Below, in pieces: positions 1-10,400 of a DNA stretch of 64,000 bases (position 1 is the stretch's first letter; each line of letters opens with the position of its first letter). The notes under the pieces were generated by a model. The model saw only the letters and a list, made by a program, of their open reading frames with translations. It made no database searches and was not told where the DNA came from. A program made the position numbers and the translations under genes. The DNA is from Paenalcaligenes suwonensis (GTDB taxonomy: Bacteria > Pseudomonadota > Gammaproteobacteria > Burkholderiales > Burkholderiaceae_B), in contig NZ_JAANPV010000003.1 of assembly GCF_011290505.1 (NCBI RefSeq), positions 330,280 through 394,279 of the forward strand. The letters are read 5' to 3'.

Positions 1-15
1 TAACAATGCACTCAT
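1..15 (-). CDS. fabG: Start of a gene cut by the window edge, probably fabG
   Basis: Only five codons (Met-Ser-Ala-Leu-Leu) are visible, running off the left edge. The ATG at 15-13 is preceded on the minus strand by AAAGGA about 7 nt upstream, inside the end of fabD, so a translationally coupled gene follows fabD. In related bacteria that gene is usually fabG (3-oxoacyl-ACP reductase). The identity rests on gene order alone. Confidence 0.4.
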
Positions 16-18
16 GAT

Positions 19-951
19 TTATCCTTTTAATGTCGCAATGGCTTGAGCCAGCGAATCGGGGTCGTTCACAGACAGCACTTCCAGATCACGATCAATACGT
101 TTGATCAGACCAGCCAGCACCTTACCTGGACCGCATTCCACCACATGGGTAATACCCATGGCTTTCATTTTCTGAATAGTTTCTACCCAACGCACGGCAT
201 GCCATGCCTGGCGCACCAATGCTGAGCGTATATCTTGTACATCAGCTGGCTCTGCCACATCAACGTTGTTGATAACAGGAACAACAGGCGCATGCATCAC
301 CACATCAGCCAACGCACCCTCAAGCACATTAGCCGCAGGCTCTAACAAACTGGAATGAAACGGGGCAGAAACTGGCAGCAACAAGGCGCGTTTAGCACCC
401 TTAGCTTTAGCCAACTCACACGCACGCTCTACCGCTGCTTTGTGACCCGCGATCACAACTTGGGCAGGAGCATTAAAGTTAACCGCTTCCACAACTTCGG
501 ACTGACCTGCCTCTGCACACACAGCGCGCACAGTATCGTCATCCAAGCCCAAAATAGCTGCCATCGCACCCACACCTACAGGCACAGCGTCTTGCATAGC
601 ATTAGCACGCACACGTACAAGACGTACAGCATCCGCCAAGCCAAACACACCCGCCGCAGCCAGCGCAGAGTACTCACCTAAACTATGACCTGCCATTACC
701 GCAGGCACTGGACCACCTTCTTCTACCCATGCTTTGTACATAGCCAGAGAGGCACTAAGCATGGCAGGCTGAGTATTGGTGGTCAGATTCAAATCTTCTG
801 CTGGACCTTCTGCAATCAAGGCGCTTAAGGACTGCCCCAAGGCTTGATCCGCTTCTGCCATCACAGCTTGAACCGCAGCGTTATCACGCCAAGCGTCCAG
901 CATGCCCACAGTCTGCGAACCTTGTCCAGGAAAAACTAAAGCAAATTTCAT
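19..951 (-). CDS. fabD: Malonyl-CoA:ACP transacylase FabD
   Basis: Transfers malonyl groups from CoA to acyl carrier protein, supplying the extender unit for type II fatty-acid synthesis in the cytosol. Starting at the ATG at 951 gives 310 residues, the normal family size; the frame stays open 21 codons further upstream, but the conserved N-terminus (Phe-Pro-Gly-Gln-Gly-Ser-Gln at 7-13) begins just after this ATG. The nucleophile elbow GHSLG carries Ser90, the conserved Arg is at 115 and the active-site His is His199 in SAPFHS. It lies downstream of fabH and 3 bp before the next gene start, in a plsX-fabH-fabD order typical of bacterial lipid clusters. Confidence 0.97.
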   Translation of the reverse strand: MKFALVFPGQGSQTVGMLDAWRDNAAVQAVMAEADQALGQSLSALIAEGPAEDLNLTTNTQPAMLSASLAMYKAWVEEGGPVPAVMAGHSLGEYSALAAAGVFGLADAVRLVRVRANAMQDAVPVGVGAMAAILGLDDDTVRAVCAEAGQSEVVEAVNFNAPAQVVIAGHKAAVERACELAKAKGAKRALLLPVSAPFHSSLLEPAANVLEGALADVVMHAPVVPVINNVDVAEPADVQDIRSALVRQAWHAVRWVETIQKMKAMGITHVVECGPGKVLAGLIKRIDRDLEVLSVNDPDSLAQAIATLKG

Positions 952-1026
952 AGTTGTTTGTCGTAGAGAGTAGTTATTCATTGCGCGAGCCTTCGTGACA
1001 AAGCGCTCGCGCATCTTATTATAGGT

Positions 1027-2007
1027 TTACATGCGTACCAGCACGGAACCCCATGTAAAACCACCGCCCACGCCTTGCAGCAAGGCAAGCTTACCTGGCA
1101 CCAGGCGGCCATCTTTACGGGCCTGATCCAAGGCCAACGGTACACTGGCAGCAGACGTGTTGGCGTGCTTATCCAGTGTCACAACTATTTTGTCATCCGA
1201 CACACCTAACTTACGGCCTAAGAAGCTCAATATACGCAAGTTTGCTTGGTGCGGAATCATGTAATCAATGTCGTCCAACGACACACCTGCCTCGTCGCAC
1301 ACTTGGTGCGCAGACTGCGTTAACGCATTGACTGCAAATTTAAATACCGCTTGCCCATCCATACGCAGGAATGGATCGCCCACAACTTCACCGTAGGACA
1401 CATTACCTGCCGCACTCAAAATAGGCATCTTAGTACCATCAGCATGCAATTTTGCACCAATGATACCCGGCTCTTCACTGGCGCTTAACACTACCGCACC
1501 GGCACCATCGCCGAACAACACGCAAGTACTGCGATCGTTCCAGTCCAGGATACTAGAGAAAGTTTCTGCACCAATAACCAATACATTTTTTGCACGACCC
1601 GCCTTGATGTATACCTCAGCAGTCGTCAATGCATACACAAAGCCACTGCATACTGCCTGCACATCAAACGCAGCCGCATTTGTAGCTTGAATATTGGCTT
1701 GCACCAGACATGCGGTGCTAGGAAATACAAAATCAGGCGTGGAGGTAGCCAACACGATCAGATCGATTTCAGAGGCTTGAGCCCCAGCATCTTCTAATGC
1801 AGCTTTTGCTGCCAGTGTCGCCAACTCACTTGTTTTCACGCCCCGCTCAGCCAAGTGACGCTGCTGTATACCTGTACGCTCACGTATCCACTGATCGGAT
1901 GTTTCCACGCCACGGGTAGCCAGATCGGCCGCCAAATCGTCGTTGGAAACCACCTTGGGCGGCAGATAGCTACCTGACCCAACTATTTTGGCATAGGGCA
2001 TATACAT
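1027..2007 (-). CDS. fabH: 3-oxoacyl-ACP synthase III FabH
   Basis: Beta-ketoacyl-ACP synthase III; condenses acetyl-CoA with malonyl-ACP to begin fatty-acid chains. The 326-residue product shows the full Cys-His-Asn triad: Cys120 in QAVCSGF, His253 in IPHQAN and Asn283 in HANTSA. The C-terminal GGGFTWGS motif, usual in the family, is present. Two ATGs, at 2007 and 2001, are possible starts; AGGA lies 4-5 nt before the first, which is used here. It sits 15 bp downstream of plsX and 75 bp upstream of the fabD start, consistent with one transcript. Confidence 0.97.
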   Translation of the reverse strand: MYMPYAKIVGSGSYLPPKVVSNDDLAADLATRGVETSDQWIRERTGIQQRHLAERGVKTSELATLAAKAALEDAGAQASEIDLIVLATSTPDFVFPSTACLVQANIQATNAAAFDVQAVCSGFVYALTTAEVYIKAGRAKNVLVIGAETFSSILDWNDRSTCVLFGDGAGAVVLSASEEPGIIGAKLHADGTKMPILSAAGNVSYGEVVGDPFLRMDGQAVFKFAVNALTQSAHQVCDEAGVSLDDIDYMIPHQANLRILSFLGRKLGVSDDKIVVTLDKHANTSAASVPLALDQARKDGRLVPGKLALLQGVGGGFTWGSVLVRM

Positions 2008-2022
2008 AAATTCCTGAATACG

Positions 2023-3105
2023 TTACTGAGGACTTAACGTAGATGAGTGTACATCAATAACTGGCTCATCCATCTTGTCTTCACCATGACACTGTAGACG
2101 AGCAATTGCTGCTGTCGTCCCTTCTAACAAGCCGTTTTTCACAGCCTGACGTGCCCGTTCTAACGCATAACCATAAGCATAAGCATCTGCTGAGCCATGG
2201 CTTTTAATAACAATGCCGCGCAAGCCTAGCAAGGCAGCACCATTATATTGTCGGTTATCGACGCGTTTACCCAAACGCTTCAATACCGGTTTGGCAACTA
2301 GACCTGCAGTCATGCTCAGCGCATCACGCGTAAATTCTTCACGCAACATACTGGCTACCATTTTAGCCAGTCCTTCCATAGACTTCAGAACCACATTCCC
2401 AACAAAACCATCGCAAACTACGATATCTACACTACCTTTACAGATATCGTCACCTTCCACGTTACCTTGGAAGTTCAGTCCACTATGGCGTAACAACTCT
2501 GCCGCTTGTTTCACGACATCGTTGCCTTTAATAACTTCTTCACCGATATTTAATAGCCCCACAGTTGGACGCTCACGTCCATCTACCGCAGCGACCAGTG
2601 CTGTACCCATGATGGCAAATTGCAATAAGTGTTCTGCACTGCAGTCCACATTAGCGCCCAGATCCAGCACAGTCGTTGCCCCACCCTTTAAATTCGGGAT
2701 AGGCGCGGCTATAGCTGGTCTATCAATACCATCTAGTGTTTTAAGTACGTATCGGCTAATTGCCATCCATGCGCCGGTATTACCCGCAGAAATACAGGCA
2801 CCAGCCAAACCGTCTTTAACAGCTTGAGCCGCCACACGCATGGAGGAATCTTTTTTACGACGTAAAGCCACCTCTACAGAGTCATCCATAGTGACAACTT
2901 CTGAAGCAGGCAGGATTTGATACCAGTCATCCGACCGGTTACCTTCCGCGGCAAGCTGCGCCAAAATAGCGTCAGCGTCACCCACGAGCAGGCAGAGAGT
3001 ATCCGAGTGCCGTTGCGAAAACTGCATGGCAGCAGGAATAGTTACAGGTAACCCTGCATCCCCGCCCATGCAGTCAATGGCGATACGTATTGTTTTTTGT
3101 GACAT
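2023..3105 (-). CDS. plsX: Phosphate acyltransferase PlsX
   Basis: Converts acyl-ACP and phosphate into acyl-phosphate, the acyl donor for PlsY in phospholipid synthesis; a peripheral membrane enzyme. The product is 360 residues and opens with the family signature IAIDCMGGD. Glycine-rich segments ([37 protein letters not shown]) follow in the expected order. The ATG at 3105 is preferred over an in-frame TTG one codon upstream. It lies between rpmF and fabH, the usual rpmF-plsX-fabH arrangement that links ribosomal protein and membrane lipid synthesis. Confidence 0.96.
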   Translation of the reverse strand: MSQKTIRIAIDCMGGDAGLPVTIPAAMQFSQRHSDTLCLLVGDADAILAQLAAEGNRSDDWYQILPASEVVTMDDSVEVALRRKKDSSMRVAAQAVKDGLAGACISAGNTGAWMAISRYVLKTLDGIDRPAIAAPIPNLKGGATTVLDLGANVDCSAEHLLQFAIMGTALVAAVDGRERPTVGLLNIGEEVIKGNDVVKQAAELLRHSGLNFQGNVEGDDICKGSVDIVVCDGFVGNVVLKSMEGLAKMVASMLREEFTRDALSMTAGLVAKPVLKRLGKRVDNRQYNGAALLGLRGIVIKSHGSADAYAYGYALERARQAVKNGLLEGTTAAIARLQCHGEDKMDEPVIDVHSSTLSPQ

Positions 3106-3146
3106 CAAGCGCGCAAACTAGTGATTGCGAAGCACTCAACAACGCA

Positions 3147-3329
3147 TTAATCGTCGTTTTTAGTAGTCAAAACTTTGCGACCACGGTATACGCCGTTAGG
3201 GCTGATGTGGTGGCGCAGGTGCATTTCACCAGTAGTTGGCTCGATAGCCGTTGCTGGCCCAGTCAACGAATCGTGTGAACGACGCATGCCACGACGTGAA
3301 GGGCTCTTTTTGTTTTGCTGAACAGCCAT
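3147..3329 (-). CDS. rpmF: 50S ribosomal protein L32
   Basis: Small basic protein of the large ribosomal subunit, 60 residues. It begins [20 protein letters not shown] and carries the [17 protein letters not shown] tail typical of proteobacterial L32. This version lacks the zinc-binding cysteine pairs found in some other L32 proteins. A strong ribosome binding site (AGGAG, 5-6 nt before the ATG) fits high expression. It lies between yceD and plsX on the same strand. Confidence 0.97.
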   Translation of the reverse strand: MAVQQNKKSPSRRGMRRSHDSLTGPATAIEPTTGEMHLRHHISPNGVYRGRKVLTTKNDD

Positions 3330-3403
3330 GATGACTCCTGTGTACAGGGCAAACCATAAAAAAGGCGGCCTACCCTACAAATAAATAAATACAAAAAAAT
3401 GAG

Positions 3404-3937
3404 CTAAGACTTTTTAAGCTTGCCCAACACTGCAAACGGATTGGGTTTTTCTGTTTCCAGAACCAGCTCATCCTCTACAGACAAAGCTTTGGGTAAAGAC
3501 GGGCAACTATCGTGGCGCGGTATATAAGGCAACGCCAAAATAACTTCGTCTTCAATCAATCCAAACAAATCCAGATTCCGTGACGCTAAGACACGATCCA
3601 GTGCCTCTACATCATCTTCATCTTCATCCAGTTCATCTTCTGTTTCCACCACTTCAAAAATGGTGTCCACGACTACTGGATATTCGTAATCTTGCAGACA
3701 ACGCTGACACTGCAACACCATAAAACCATCCACTTTTAAGCGAATGAAACGGCGTTCAGTAGTGTCTACACTACCCGAAGCAGACCAATTAAACACCTGG
3801 CCCCGCTGCGGCACAAGCCCTTCGATGGCGCGAGCAAGCTTTTCTTCAGCCAACTGCCCCGTTCTAGTCTCGTGTTGTTGTGTAAATGTAAAGGTATCCA
3901 GAAGGTATTGCTCGGTACTCACAATGGCCTCCGGCAT
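3404..3937 (-). CDS. yceD: YceD/DUF177 family protein, possible 23S rRNA accumulation factor
   Basis: Belongs to the DUF177 (YceD) family, linked in other bacteria to 23S rRNA accumulation; molecular function is not settled. From the ATG at 3937 the product is 177 residues, close to the family length. Visible features are the LQCQRCLQDYEYPV segment with the conserved CxxC, an acidic stretch (ETEDELDEDEDDVEALD) and a conserved ALPYIPRHDSCP region. A longer form starting at a GTG at 4012 is possible but would leave only 2 bp before the divergent maf start. No clear Shine-Dalgarno supports either start. It is upstream of rpmF, the standard order. Confidence 0.88.
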   Translation of the reverse strand: MPEAIVSTEQYLLDTFTFTQQHETRTGQLAEEKLARAIEGLVPQRGQVFNWSASGSVDTTERRFIRLKVDGFMVLQCQRCLQDYEYPVVVDTIFEVVETEDELDEDEDDVEALDRVLASRNLDLFGLIEDEVILALPYIPRHDSCPSLPKALSVEDELVLETEKPNPFAVLGKLKKS

Positions 3938-4014
3938 TCCAATAGTAAGGAAAACGTTAGATAATACAGTGCGTAGAGCAGAACCGTCAAACTTTTCACA
4001 CCAAAAAACCACTT

Positions 4015-4596
4015 ATGCGTCTGATTCTGGCATCCAGTTCACCCTATAGGCGCGAGATGCTTCAACGACTCGCCCTGAACTTCGATATTATCGCACCAAA
4101 CATTGATGAAACGCCACTATCAGGCGAGCTACCTGATGCACTGGCATTACGCCTTGCGCAGGAAAAAGCGCTAGCCGTTGCCCAGCAACAGGCTGACGCC
4201 GTTGTGATTGGCTGTGACCAAGTTGCGACGCTAGGCCACTTACCCATAGGCAAAGCGGGCTCGCACGATAAAGCCTTTGTCCAACTGCAACAATTAAGCG
4301 GGCAAACCATCGTATTCCACAGCGCCCTGTGCGTTGTGTACCGCGACACCGTACTGATTGATAGCGTGCCCACTCATTGTCGCTTCCGCACACTTAGCGA
4401 CGACGAAATCACCTATTACCTACACCACGACCAGCCTTACGATACAGCTGGCAGCGCCAAAGCCGAAAGCTTAGGCATAGCTTTAATGGATAGCATGCAA
4501 TCCGACGACCCTACTGCCATTATTGGTTTACCGCTTATACGGCTTAATCAATTCTTGCGCCAAGTAGGCATCAACCCTCTTAACCCCACACGCTAA
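4015..4596 (+). CDS. Maf-family nucleotide pyrophosphatase (YceF type)
   Basis: Maf proteins hydrolyse non-canonical or modified nucleoside triphosphates to monophosphates. The 193-residue product starts RLILASSSPYRREML, the Maf signature with the SxxR substrate-binding loop; IDETP and GCDQVA follow in the expected places. The YceF branch, often beside yceD-rpmF-plsX as here, prefers 7-methyl-GTP, but that specificity is inferred from neighbourhood. It is divergent from yceD, and the next gene begins 17 bp downstream, so the two plus-strand genes are probably cotranscribed. Confidence 0.93.
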   Translation: MRLILASSSPYRREMLQRLALNFDIIAPNIDETPLSGELPDALALRLAQEKALAVAQQQADAVVIGCDQVATLGHLPIGKAGSHDKAFVQLQQLSGQTIVFHSALCVVYRDTVLIDSVPTHCRFRTLSDDEITYYLHHDQPYDTAGSAKAESLGIALMDSMQSDDPTAIIGLPLIRLNQFLRQVGINPLNPTR

Positions 4597-4613
4597 CTTA
4601 CTGGGAACTTATT

Positions 4614-5327
4614 GTGACTACAGGTCAACTTCACCTCATCCCCGTCGGTTTAGGCGACAGCCCCATAGAAAACTGGCTGCCGGCTCAAACCCAGCAGCTT
4701 GCACAATCGCTCACTCTCTATATTGCCGAGAACGCCAAAACGGCACGTGCTTTTTTGAAACAAGTAGGCACCAATACACCTATTCAGGAAATCACCATTC
4801 ACACGCTGGACAAACATGGCACCTCTGCCCAGCAAATTCGTGAATGGCTAGCCCCTTTAAAAGAGGGCCAGCATATAGGTTTGGTTTCCGAAGCTGGCTG
4901 CCCTGCCGTGGCCGACCCGGGCGCTGTAGTAGTTGCCGCTGCTCACGCCATGAATATTGAGGTGGTCCCACACGTAGGCCCCTCGTCCATACTACTTAGC
5001 CTTATGGCCAGCGGCTTAGATGGACAGCAGTTTGCCTTTCACGGCTACCCACCCGTCAATGCCGCCGAACGCAGCAAAACCCTAAAAGACTGGGAAGCCA
5101 ATTCACGCAAACACCACCAAACACAGTTGTTTATTGAAACGCCCTACCGCAACGAAGCCCTGTTTAGCGCGCTACTTAGCACTTTACACCCCACAACGCG
5201 CTTATGCATTGCACGGGCACTCACCACAGCCGATCAGTGGATTTGCACAAGAACCGTAGCGCAATGGGCCAAAGCCAGCCCACCCGAGTTCAACAAACAA
5301 CCCACAATCTTTTTATTTCTAGCCTAA
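4614..5327 (+). CDS. RsmI-like SAM-dependent methyltransferase (tetrapyrrole methylase fold)
   Basis: The 237-residue protein belongs to the tetrapyrrole-methylase superfamily and resembles RsmI, the 16S rRNA C1402 ribose methylase. It has a degenerate N-terminal loop (IPVGLGDSPIENWLP instead of the PIGNLxD of true RsmI). The central motifs are GLVSEAGCPAVADPGA, VGPSSILLSLMASGL and FHGYPP, and the C-terminal part has LFIETPYRN. It starts at GTG 4614 with GGGAA a few bases upstream. It follows maf closely. It is probably a paralogue rather than RsmI itself; the substrate is unknown. Confidence 0.85.
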   Translation: MTTGQLHLIPVGLGDSPIENWLPAQTQQLAQSLTLYIAENAKTARAFLKQVGTNTPIQEITIHTLDKHGTSAQQIREWLAPLKEGQHIGLVSEAGCPAVADPGAVVVAAAHAMNIEVVPHVGPSSILLSLMASGLDGQQFAFHGYPPVNAAERSKTLKDWEANSRKHHQTQLFIETPYRNEALFSALLSTLHPTTRLCIARALTTADQWICTRTVAQWAKASPPEFNKQPTIFLFLA

Positions 5328-5341
5328 CTAACCAGTAACGC

Positions 5342-5995
5342 TTAGATACGCGCTAGCAGCAAATCACGCATGGCGGCTACTTTATCCACTTGAAAGGTAG
5401 GCGCCGATTTGCTGAGCGTGTCGGGGTCATGCGCCCCATAGCTTACAGCCAAGCTATCCATACCGGCATTTTGCGCCATGTGCACGTCATGCGTGGTATC
5501 ACCCACCATAATCACCTGATCAACAGGCAATTGCATCTCTTCCAGCAACTCATGCAACATTTGCGGATGAGGCTTGCTTTGCGTCTCATCAGCACAACGT
5601 GTGCCGAAAAAATACTTATCCAACCCCACATTCACTAACAATCTATCCAAGCCCGGACGACTTTTACCCGTCGCCACCGCCAGCAACACATCTCGCTCTT
5701 TGAGCTCGTCCATCATGCTCTGCATACCATCAAACAGCTTTAGCTGTAGGTCACGCTGGAAAAAATGGTGGCGATAACGCTCGATAAAGTCAGGCATTTG
5801 ATCCGCATTCAAGTCGGGAACCACACGGTACAACGCCGCCTCTAGCGACAAGCCAATCACCCAACTAGCAATTGCACCGCTAGGCACGGGCAAGCCCAAA
5901 TCTGCGCTTGCCAACTGTATAGCCGTCACGATGGCGTGCGTAGAGTCCATCACCGTACCATCCCAATCAAACACTACTGCGCGGTACTGCTTCAT
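5342..5995 (-). CDS. HAD-superfamily hydrolase, phosphoglycolate phosphatase-like
   Basis: Cytosolic HAD phosphatase of 217 residues. Motif I is FDWDGTVMDS with nucleophile Asp10 and acid/base Asp12; motif II and III regions are VAVATGKSRPGL and TQSKPHPQM; motif IV is MVGDTTHDV. A helical cap lies between residues 15 and 85. It resembles the Gph-like phosphatase coded next to rluC in many betaproteobacteria; the physiological substrate cannot be read from sequence. The start at 5995 overlaps the rluC stop codon (ATGA), so translation is probably coupled. The frame is open 12 codons upstream, but the motif begins right after this ATG. Confidence 0.9.
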   Translation of the reverse strand: MKQYRAVVFDWDGTVMDSTHAIVTAIQLASADLGLPVPSGAIASWVIGLSLEAALYRVVPDLNADQMPDFIERYRHHFFQRDLQLKLFDGMQSMMDELKERDVLLAVATGKSRPGLDRLLVNVGLDKYFFGTRCADETQSKPHPQMLHELLEEMQLPVDQVIMVGDTTHDVHMAQNAGMDSLAVSYGAHDPDTLSKSAPTFQVDKVAAMRDLLLARI

Positions 5996-6960
5996 GCTTC
6001 TTTCTCCAAAACTTTCATGATCGCCAAACACTCAGGTGGCAATGGCGCCTCGAGTTTGAGCAACTCTCCAGACACGGGATGCGCCATCTCCACACGCCCC
6101 GCATGCAGAAACATGCGCTTAAAGCCCAATCTAGAAAAGTGCTCACGCACTTCATCGCGTCCATACTTATCGTCACCCACCAACGGGAAGCCCTCGTTAG
6201 CCAAGTGCACACGAATCTGATGCGTACGCCCGGTACGCAAATCAGCCTCAACCAAACTATAGCGCCCAAAGCGTTTCAACAAATTGACAATGGTGTGCGA
6301 CGGCTTACCTTCTGGGTCTACACGCACACGCCGCTCACCCGACGCCGTCATCCAACGCAATAGCGGTTCACGCAAGTGTTGCCTATCGTTCACCCAATCA
6401 CCCGTCACTAAGGCTTGGTAATATTTTCTTACCACGCCTTCGCGGAACATGTCGTGCAAACGCACCAGCGCTTTACGGTTCTTAGCAATCACTAACAAAC
6501 CAGAGGTATCGCGGTCCAGCCTGTGCGCCAGTTCTAGCATGCGCTCTTCTGGCCTAGCAGAACGCAACTGCTCAATCACCCCAAACGACACACCACTGCC
6601 GCCATGCACCGCCACACCCTCGGGCTTGTCGATGACCAAAATATCGCGATCTTCATACACGATAGGAAACACAGCCGGTGGCACAGCACGGGGCGCATCG
6701 GGTTGTGGCAAACGCATAGGCGGCACGCGCAACACATCGCCTGCTTCTAACCTGTACTCACTACTGACTCGCCCTTTATTCACACGCACCTGGCCGCTGC
6801 GTATGGCGCGATAAATATGGCTTTTAGGAACACCCTTGCAAAGGCGCAGCAAATAATTATCAACGCGCTGCCCTGCTTCCTCCGCCTCTATTTCCACGAA
6901 ACGTACCGCTACAACACCTTTTTCACTATCTAATGGTTTGCTCATGCACAAAAGAGGCAT
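5992..6960 (-). CDS. rluC: 23S rRNA pseudouridine synthase RluC
   Basis: RluA-family pseudouridine synthase; RluC modifies positions 955, 2504 and 2580 of 23S rRNA in E. coli numbering. An S4 RNA-binding domain occupies about residues 28-85 (QRVDNYLLRLCKGVPKSHIYR). The catalytic domain has the HRLDRDTSG motif with nucleophilic Asp149, and GRTHQIRVHL further on. The start at 6960 is favoured because GAGG lies 8-9 nt upstream, whereas the internal ATG at 6945 has none. It is divergent from rne, the usual rluC/rne arrangement, and supports the RluC rather than RluD assignment. Confidence 0.94.
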   Translation of the reverse strand: MPLLCMSKPLDSEKGVVAVRFVEIEAEEAGQRVDNYLLRLCKGVPKSHIYRAIRSGQVRVNKGRVSSEYRLEAGDVLRVPPMRLPQPDAPRAVPPAVFPIVYEDRDILVIDKPEGVAVHGGSGVSFGVIEQLRSARPEERMLELAHRLDRDTSGLLVIAKNRKALVRLHDMFREGVVRKYYQALVTGDWVNDRQHLREPLLRWMTASGERRVRVDPEGKPSHTIVNLLKRFGRYSLVEADLRTGRTHQIRVHLANEGFPLVGDDKYGRDEVREHFSRLGFKRMFLHAGRVEMAHPVSGELLKLEAPLPPECLAIMKVLEKEA

Positions 6961-7447
6961 ATAATCGCCTCAGCCTATGAAAACTGTGACACCGTCATAC
7001 GTAGAGATGCAAAGGGTGCGTCTCCGTTGACGACAAAGGTCTAATTGTACTGCCTTAGTGCCAGTTTTCGGGGTCATTTAGTCGCCGGGGCAAGCTCACT
7101 GTTCCAGCAAGCAGAGAACTGCATGGTCAACATGACTGCTTGAGTCCCGCGTGCGGCACTGAATTATCTGCGAAAAGTCGTCGCTCTTTAGAATTTAGCA
7201 CCAGACACGAGCAAAACCCGGGTCTGGCCATTGTTCCAGCAAACATTTTTAGTCAACCACACACGTGATCCTGACCATCCTGCTGCCTGAACCTCGCTCA
7301 TACATGGGCTCATCGCCCCCACGACAGATTATGGTGGGCACGGCCTGATTTATTTGGCCCCAGCCCCCAAGCAGTGACAGTGTTACACACTGAGTGACCC
7401 GCGGTCGTGCGTTAGCAATAACGCGCCATGACTACGGAGAATTACTC
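6961..7447 (+). promoter_or_regulatory. Long structured 5' region of rne
   Basis: The 487 bases between rluC and rne contain no gene. They hold several stem-loops: CAAGCAG 7108-7114 with CTGCTTG 7136-7142 (enclosing a CATG/CATG stem), CCAGAC 7201-7206 with GTCTGG 7222-7227, and an 8-pair stem 7407-7414/7419-7426 capped by a GCAA tetraloop. The last ends 21 nt before the rne ATG. The 10-mer GTTCCAGCAA occurs twice (7101 and 7233). A possible -35 TTGACG is at 7027, without a clear -10. In enterobacteria the rne leader mediates autoregulation by RNase E; a similar role here is inferred. Confidence 0.6.
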
Positions 7448-10400
7448 ATGAAACGCATGTTGTTCAATGCAACGCATCAAGAAGAATTACGCGTTGCCAT
7501 TGTCGACGGTCAGAAACTGATCGACCTCGATATAGAAGCCGCCGGCCGCGAACAGCGTAAAGGCAATATCTACAAAGGGGTTATCACCCGCATTGAACCC
7601 GGTCTGGAAGCTTGTTTTGTAAGCTACGGGGAAGAGCGACACGGTTTTCTGCCCTTCAAAGAAGTTGCCCGCACCTATTTCAAAGAAGGCGTAGACGTTC
7701 GTACAGCCCGTATACAAGACGCGCTACACGAAGGCCAAGAACTGATCATCCAAGTTGAAAAAGAAGAACGTGGTAACAAGGGCGCTGCTCTAACCACCTT
7801 CATTTCACTGGCTGGTCGTTACTTGGTGTTGATGCCTAACAACCCTCGTGGCGGCGGTGTTTCCCGTCGCGTCGAAGGCGAAGATCGTCAAGAACTACGC
7901 GAGGCCATCGACCAACTTTCCATTCCTGGCGGCATGAGCATCATTGCTCGCACTGCCGGTATTGGTCGTAGCGTAGAAGAACTGCAGTGGGACTTAAACT
8001 ACCTGCTGCAACTCTGGACAGCCATCGATACAGCTGCACGCGATAACCGTGCCCCCATCCTGATCTACTTGGAATCCAGTTTAGTCATTCGCGCTATCCG
8101 CGATTACTTCTCCCAAGACATAGGCGAAATCCTTATCGACACGGACGATATCCATGAGCAAGCCACCGCCTTTATGAGCGTGGTGATGCCAGATAACGTG
8201 CAGCGTGTAAAACGCTACCGTGACGACATTCCGCTGTTCTCTCGTTTCCAAATCGAAAACCAAATCGAAACCGCGTACTCTCGCACCGTGCAGTTGCCTT
8301 CTGGCGGCGCAGTCGTGATTGATCACACTGAAGCACTGGTCGCTATTGACGTGAACTCGGCACGCTCTACACGCGGTGCAGACATTGAAGAAACCGCGCT
8401 ACGCACCAACTTGGAAGCCGCTGACGAGGTAGCCAGACAGTTACGCTTACGTGACTTAGGCGGCCTGATCGTCATCGACTTCATCGATATGGAAGACAGC
8501 AAAAACCAGCGCGCTGTAGAGCAACGCCTGCGTGATGCTCTGCACCTAGACCGTGCTCGTGTACAGATGGGCAAGATCTCGCGCTTTGGCTTGATGGAGC
8601 TTTCCCGTCAGCGCCTACGCCCGGCCCTGAACGAAGGCTCCCACATCACGTGCCCACGCTGTACAGGTACTGGCGTGATTCGCGATGCCGAATCCAGCGC
8701 TCTACATGTACTGCGCCTGCTGCAAGAAGAGGCCATGAAAGAAGGTACGGCAGCCATCAACGCACAAGTACCAGTTGAAGTAGCCACCTACTTGCTAAAC
8801 GAAAAACGTGCAGACGTTTCCAAAATCGAATCTCGCTTGAATATCAAGCTCACCCTGATTCCTAACAAAAATCTGGAAACGCCACACCACATCATTGAAC
8901 GCCTGCGTCATGACGATGCTCGTCTAGACGATGTTGTGTCCAGCTATCAGCAAGTACAGCAAGCAGAACAAACTGCCGCGCAACCAGCTACACGCGCACA
9001 AGAAACCAAGAGCCGCCCTGAGGCACTGGTAAAAGGCATTACCCCTGCTCAGCCAGCACCCACCCCTGCTCCAGCCAACAAAACAGCGCCTAGCTTCTGG
9101 AAACGCTTAGCGACATGGCTGTTTGGTGAGAAAGCTCCTGAGCCTGAAACCAACGCAAACAAGAACGCCAAGAAAACCGGACGTCGTAATGCCAACGCAT
9201 CGACCAAAGGTGGCGAGCGCAATCCCGACCAACAACGTCAGCGCCAACGTCAGCGTCGCTCATCTCGTCCAAATAGTGACGAGCGTGCAGACAAAACCGT
9301 TAGCACAACGGCCAATACCCCACAAGGTCGCCGCAACGCTCAAAAAGACGAGAAGAACGACGAACAAGTGGCAAGTCAAGTTGTAGCGGGCAATGCACAA
9401 GCTGCTGATCAAGCTTCGGGTGAAGCCACAACGGGTTCACGCCGCAGACGTGGTAGCCGCGGCCGCCGACGTGACAACAACACCGACGTCAACAAAACGA
9501 ACGAGCAAGATACAGAGTTGCAAGAAGACAGCACCGTTGAAACCGTGCCTGCCGCTAGCACTCCTGTAGCAACTCATGACGCGAACCCAGACAACGCAGC
9601 CGTTGAAACGTTGGACAATGAAGAAGTAGCCGAAGGCGATGGTAGCGATACCGAACGTCGCCGTAGCCGTCGTCGTCGCAGTCGTCGCAGCCGTCGTGGC
9701 ACCGAGCAAAACGCAACCAGCACAGAGGTTGTAGAAAGCGAAGAAAGCCCAGCAGCAGAAAGCGAAACCGTGGTCACCTACGTACCACACCAGACGCCAG
9801 GTTTCGATGCTAACGCGTTAAACGAAGCTCCTGTTGAGGCGGCGGTGGAAAGCCCTGTCGCTGAGGTTGCCCCCCAAGCACCACAGCAGCAAGCAGAACC
9901 ACAACCAACTGAAGACAGTACGCCAGTTGCTGAAGAGCAAACAGCAGCAGAGGCCACACCAACCGAAGCGCCTGCCTTGATCGTAGCTCAACCCTCTGGC
10001 TTGACCATGATTGAAACCCGCGCAGAAACGTTGACGGATGCTGCCACCACGGAAACCGAAGCAGCTCCTGTTGCTAAGCGTGCTCCTCGTGCTCGTAAAG
10101 CAACTGCCGTGGTTATAGAGCCTTTGATGCAAGTCGAAACTCAAGCTGACGCTCCAGCAGAGGCTACTGCCTCCACAGCAGACACCGCTACCGTTGAGGC
10201 CATTGCCGACGCACCTGTAGCAGTTGCCGAAGTAGCCGAAGCTACTACAGCAGCAGTGGAAGCCCCTGCCGTTGCCGAGACACAGGCTGAAGCCAGCATT
10301 GAAACAGCGGAAACGGTTATTGCCGAATCCACCCAGGTTACCGATGCCGTCGTCGTTGAAAGCACAGAAGCAGATCACGAAGCCGCTACGGTAACGATTG

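Noticed and set aside
3938..4012. Longer N-terminus of the YceD protein from a GTG at 4012
   Set aside because: The added 25 residues do not look like the family, and the product would exceed the usual length; kept only as an alternative.
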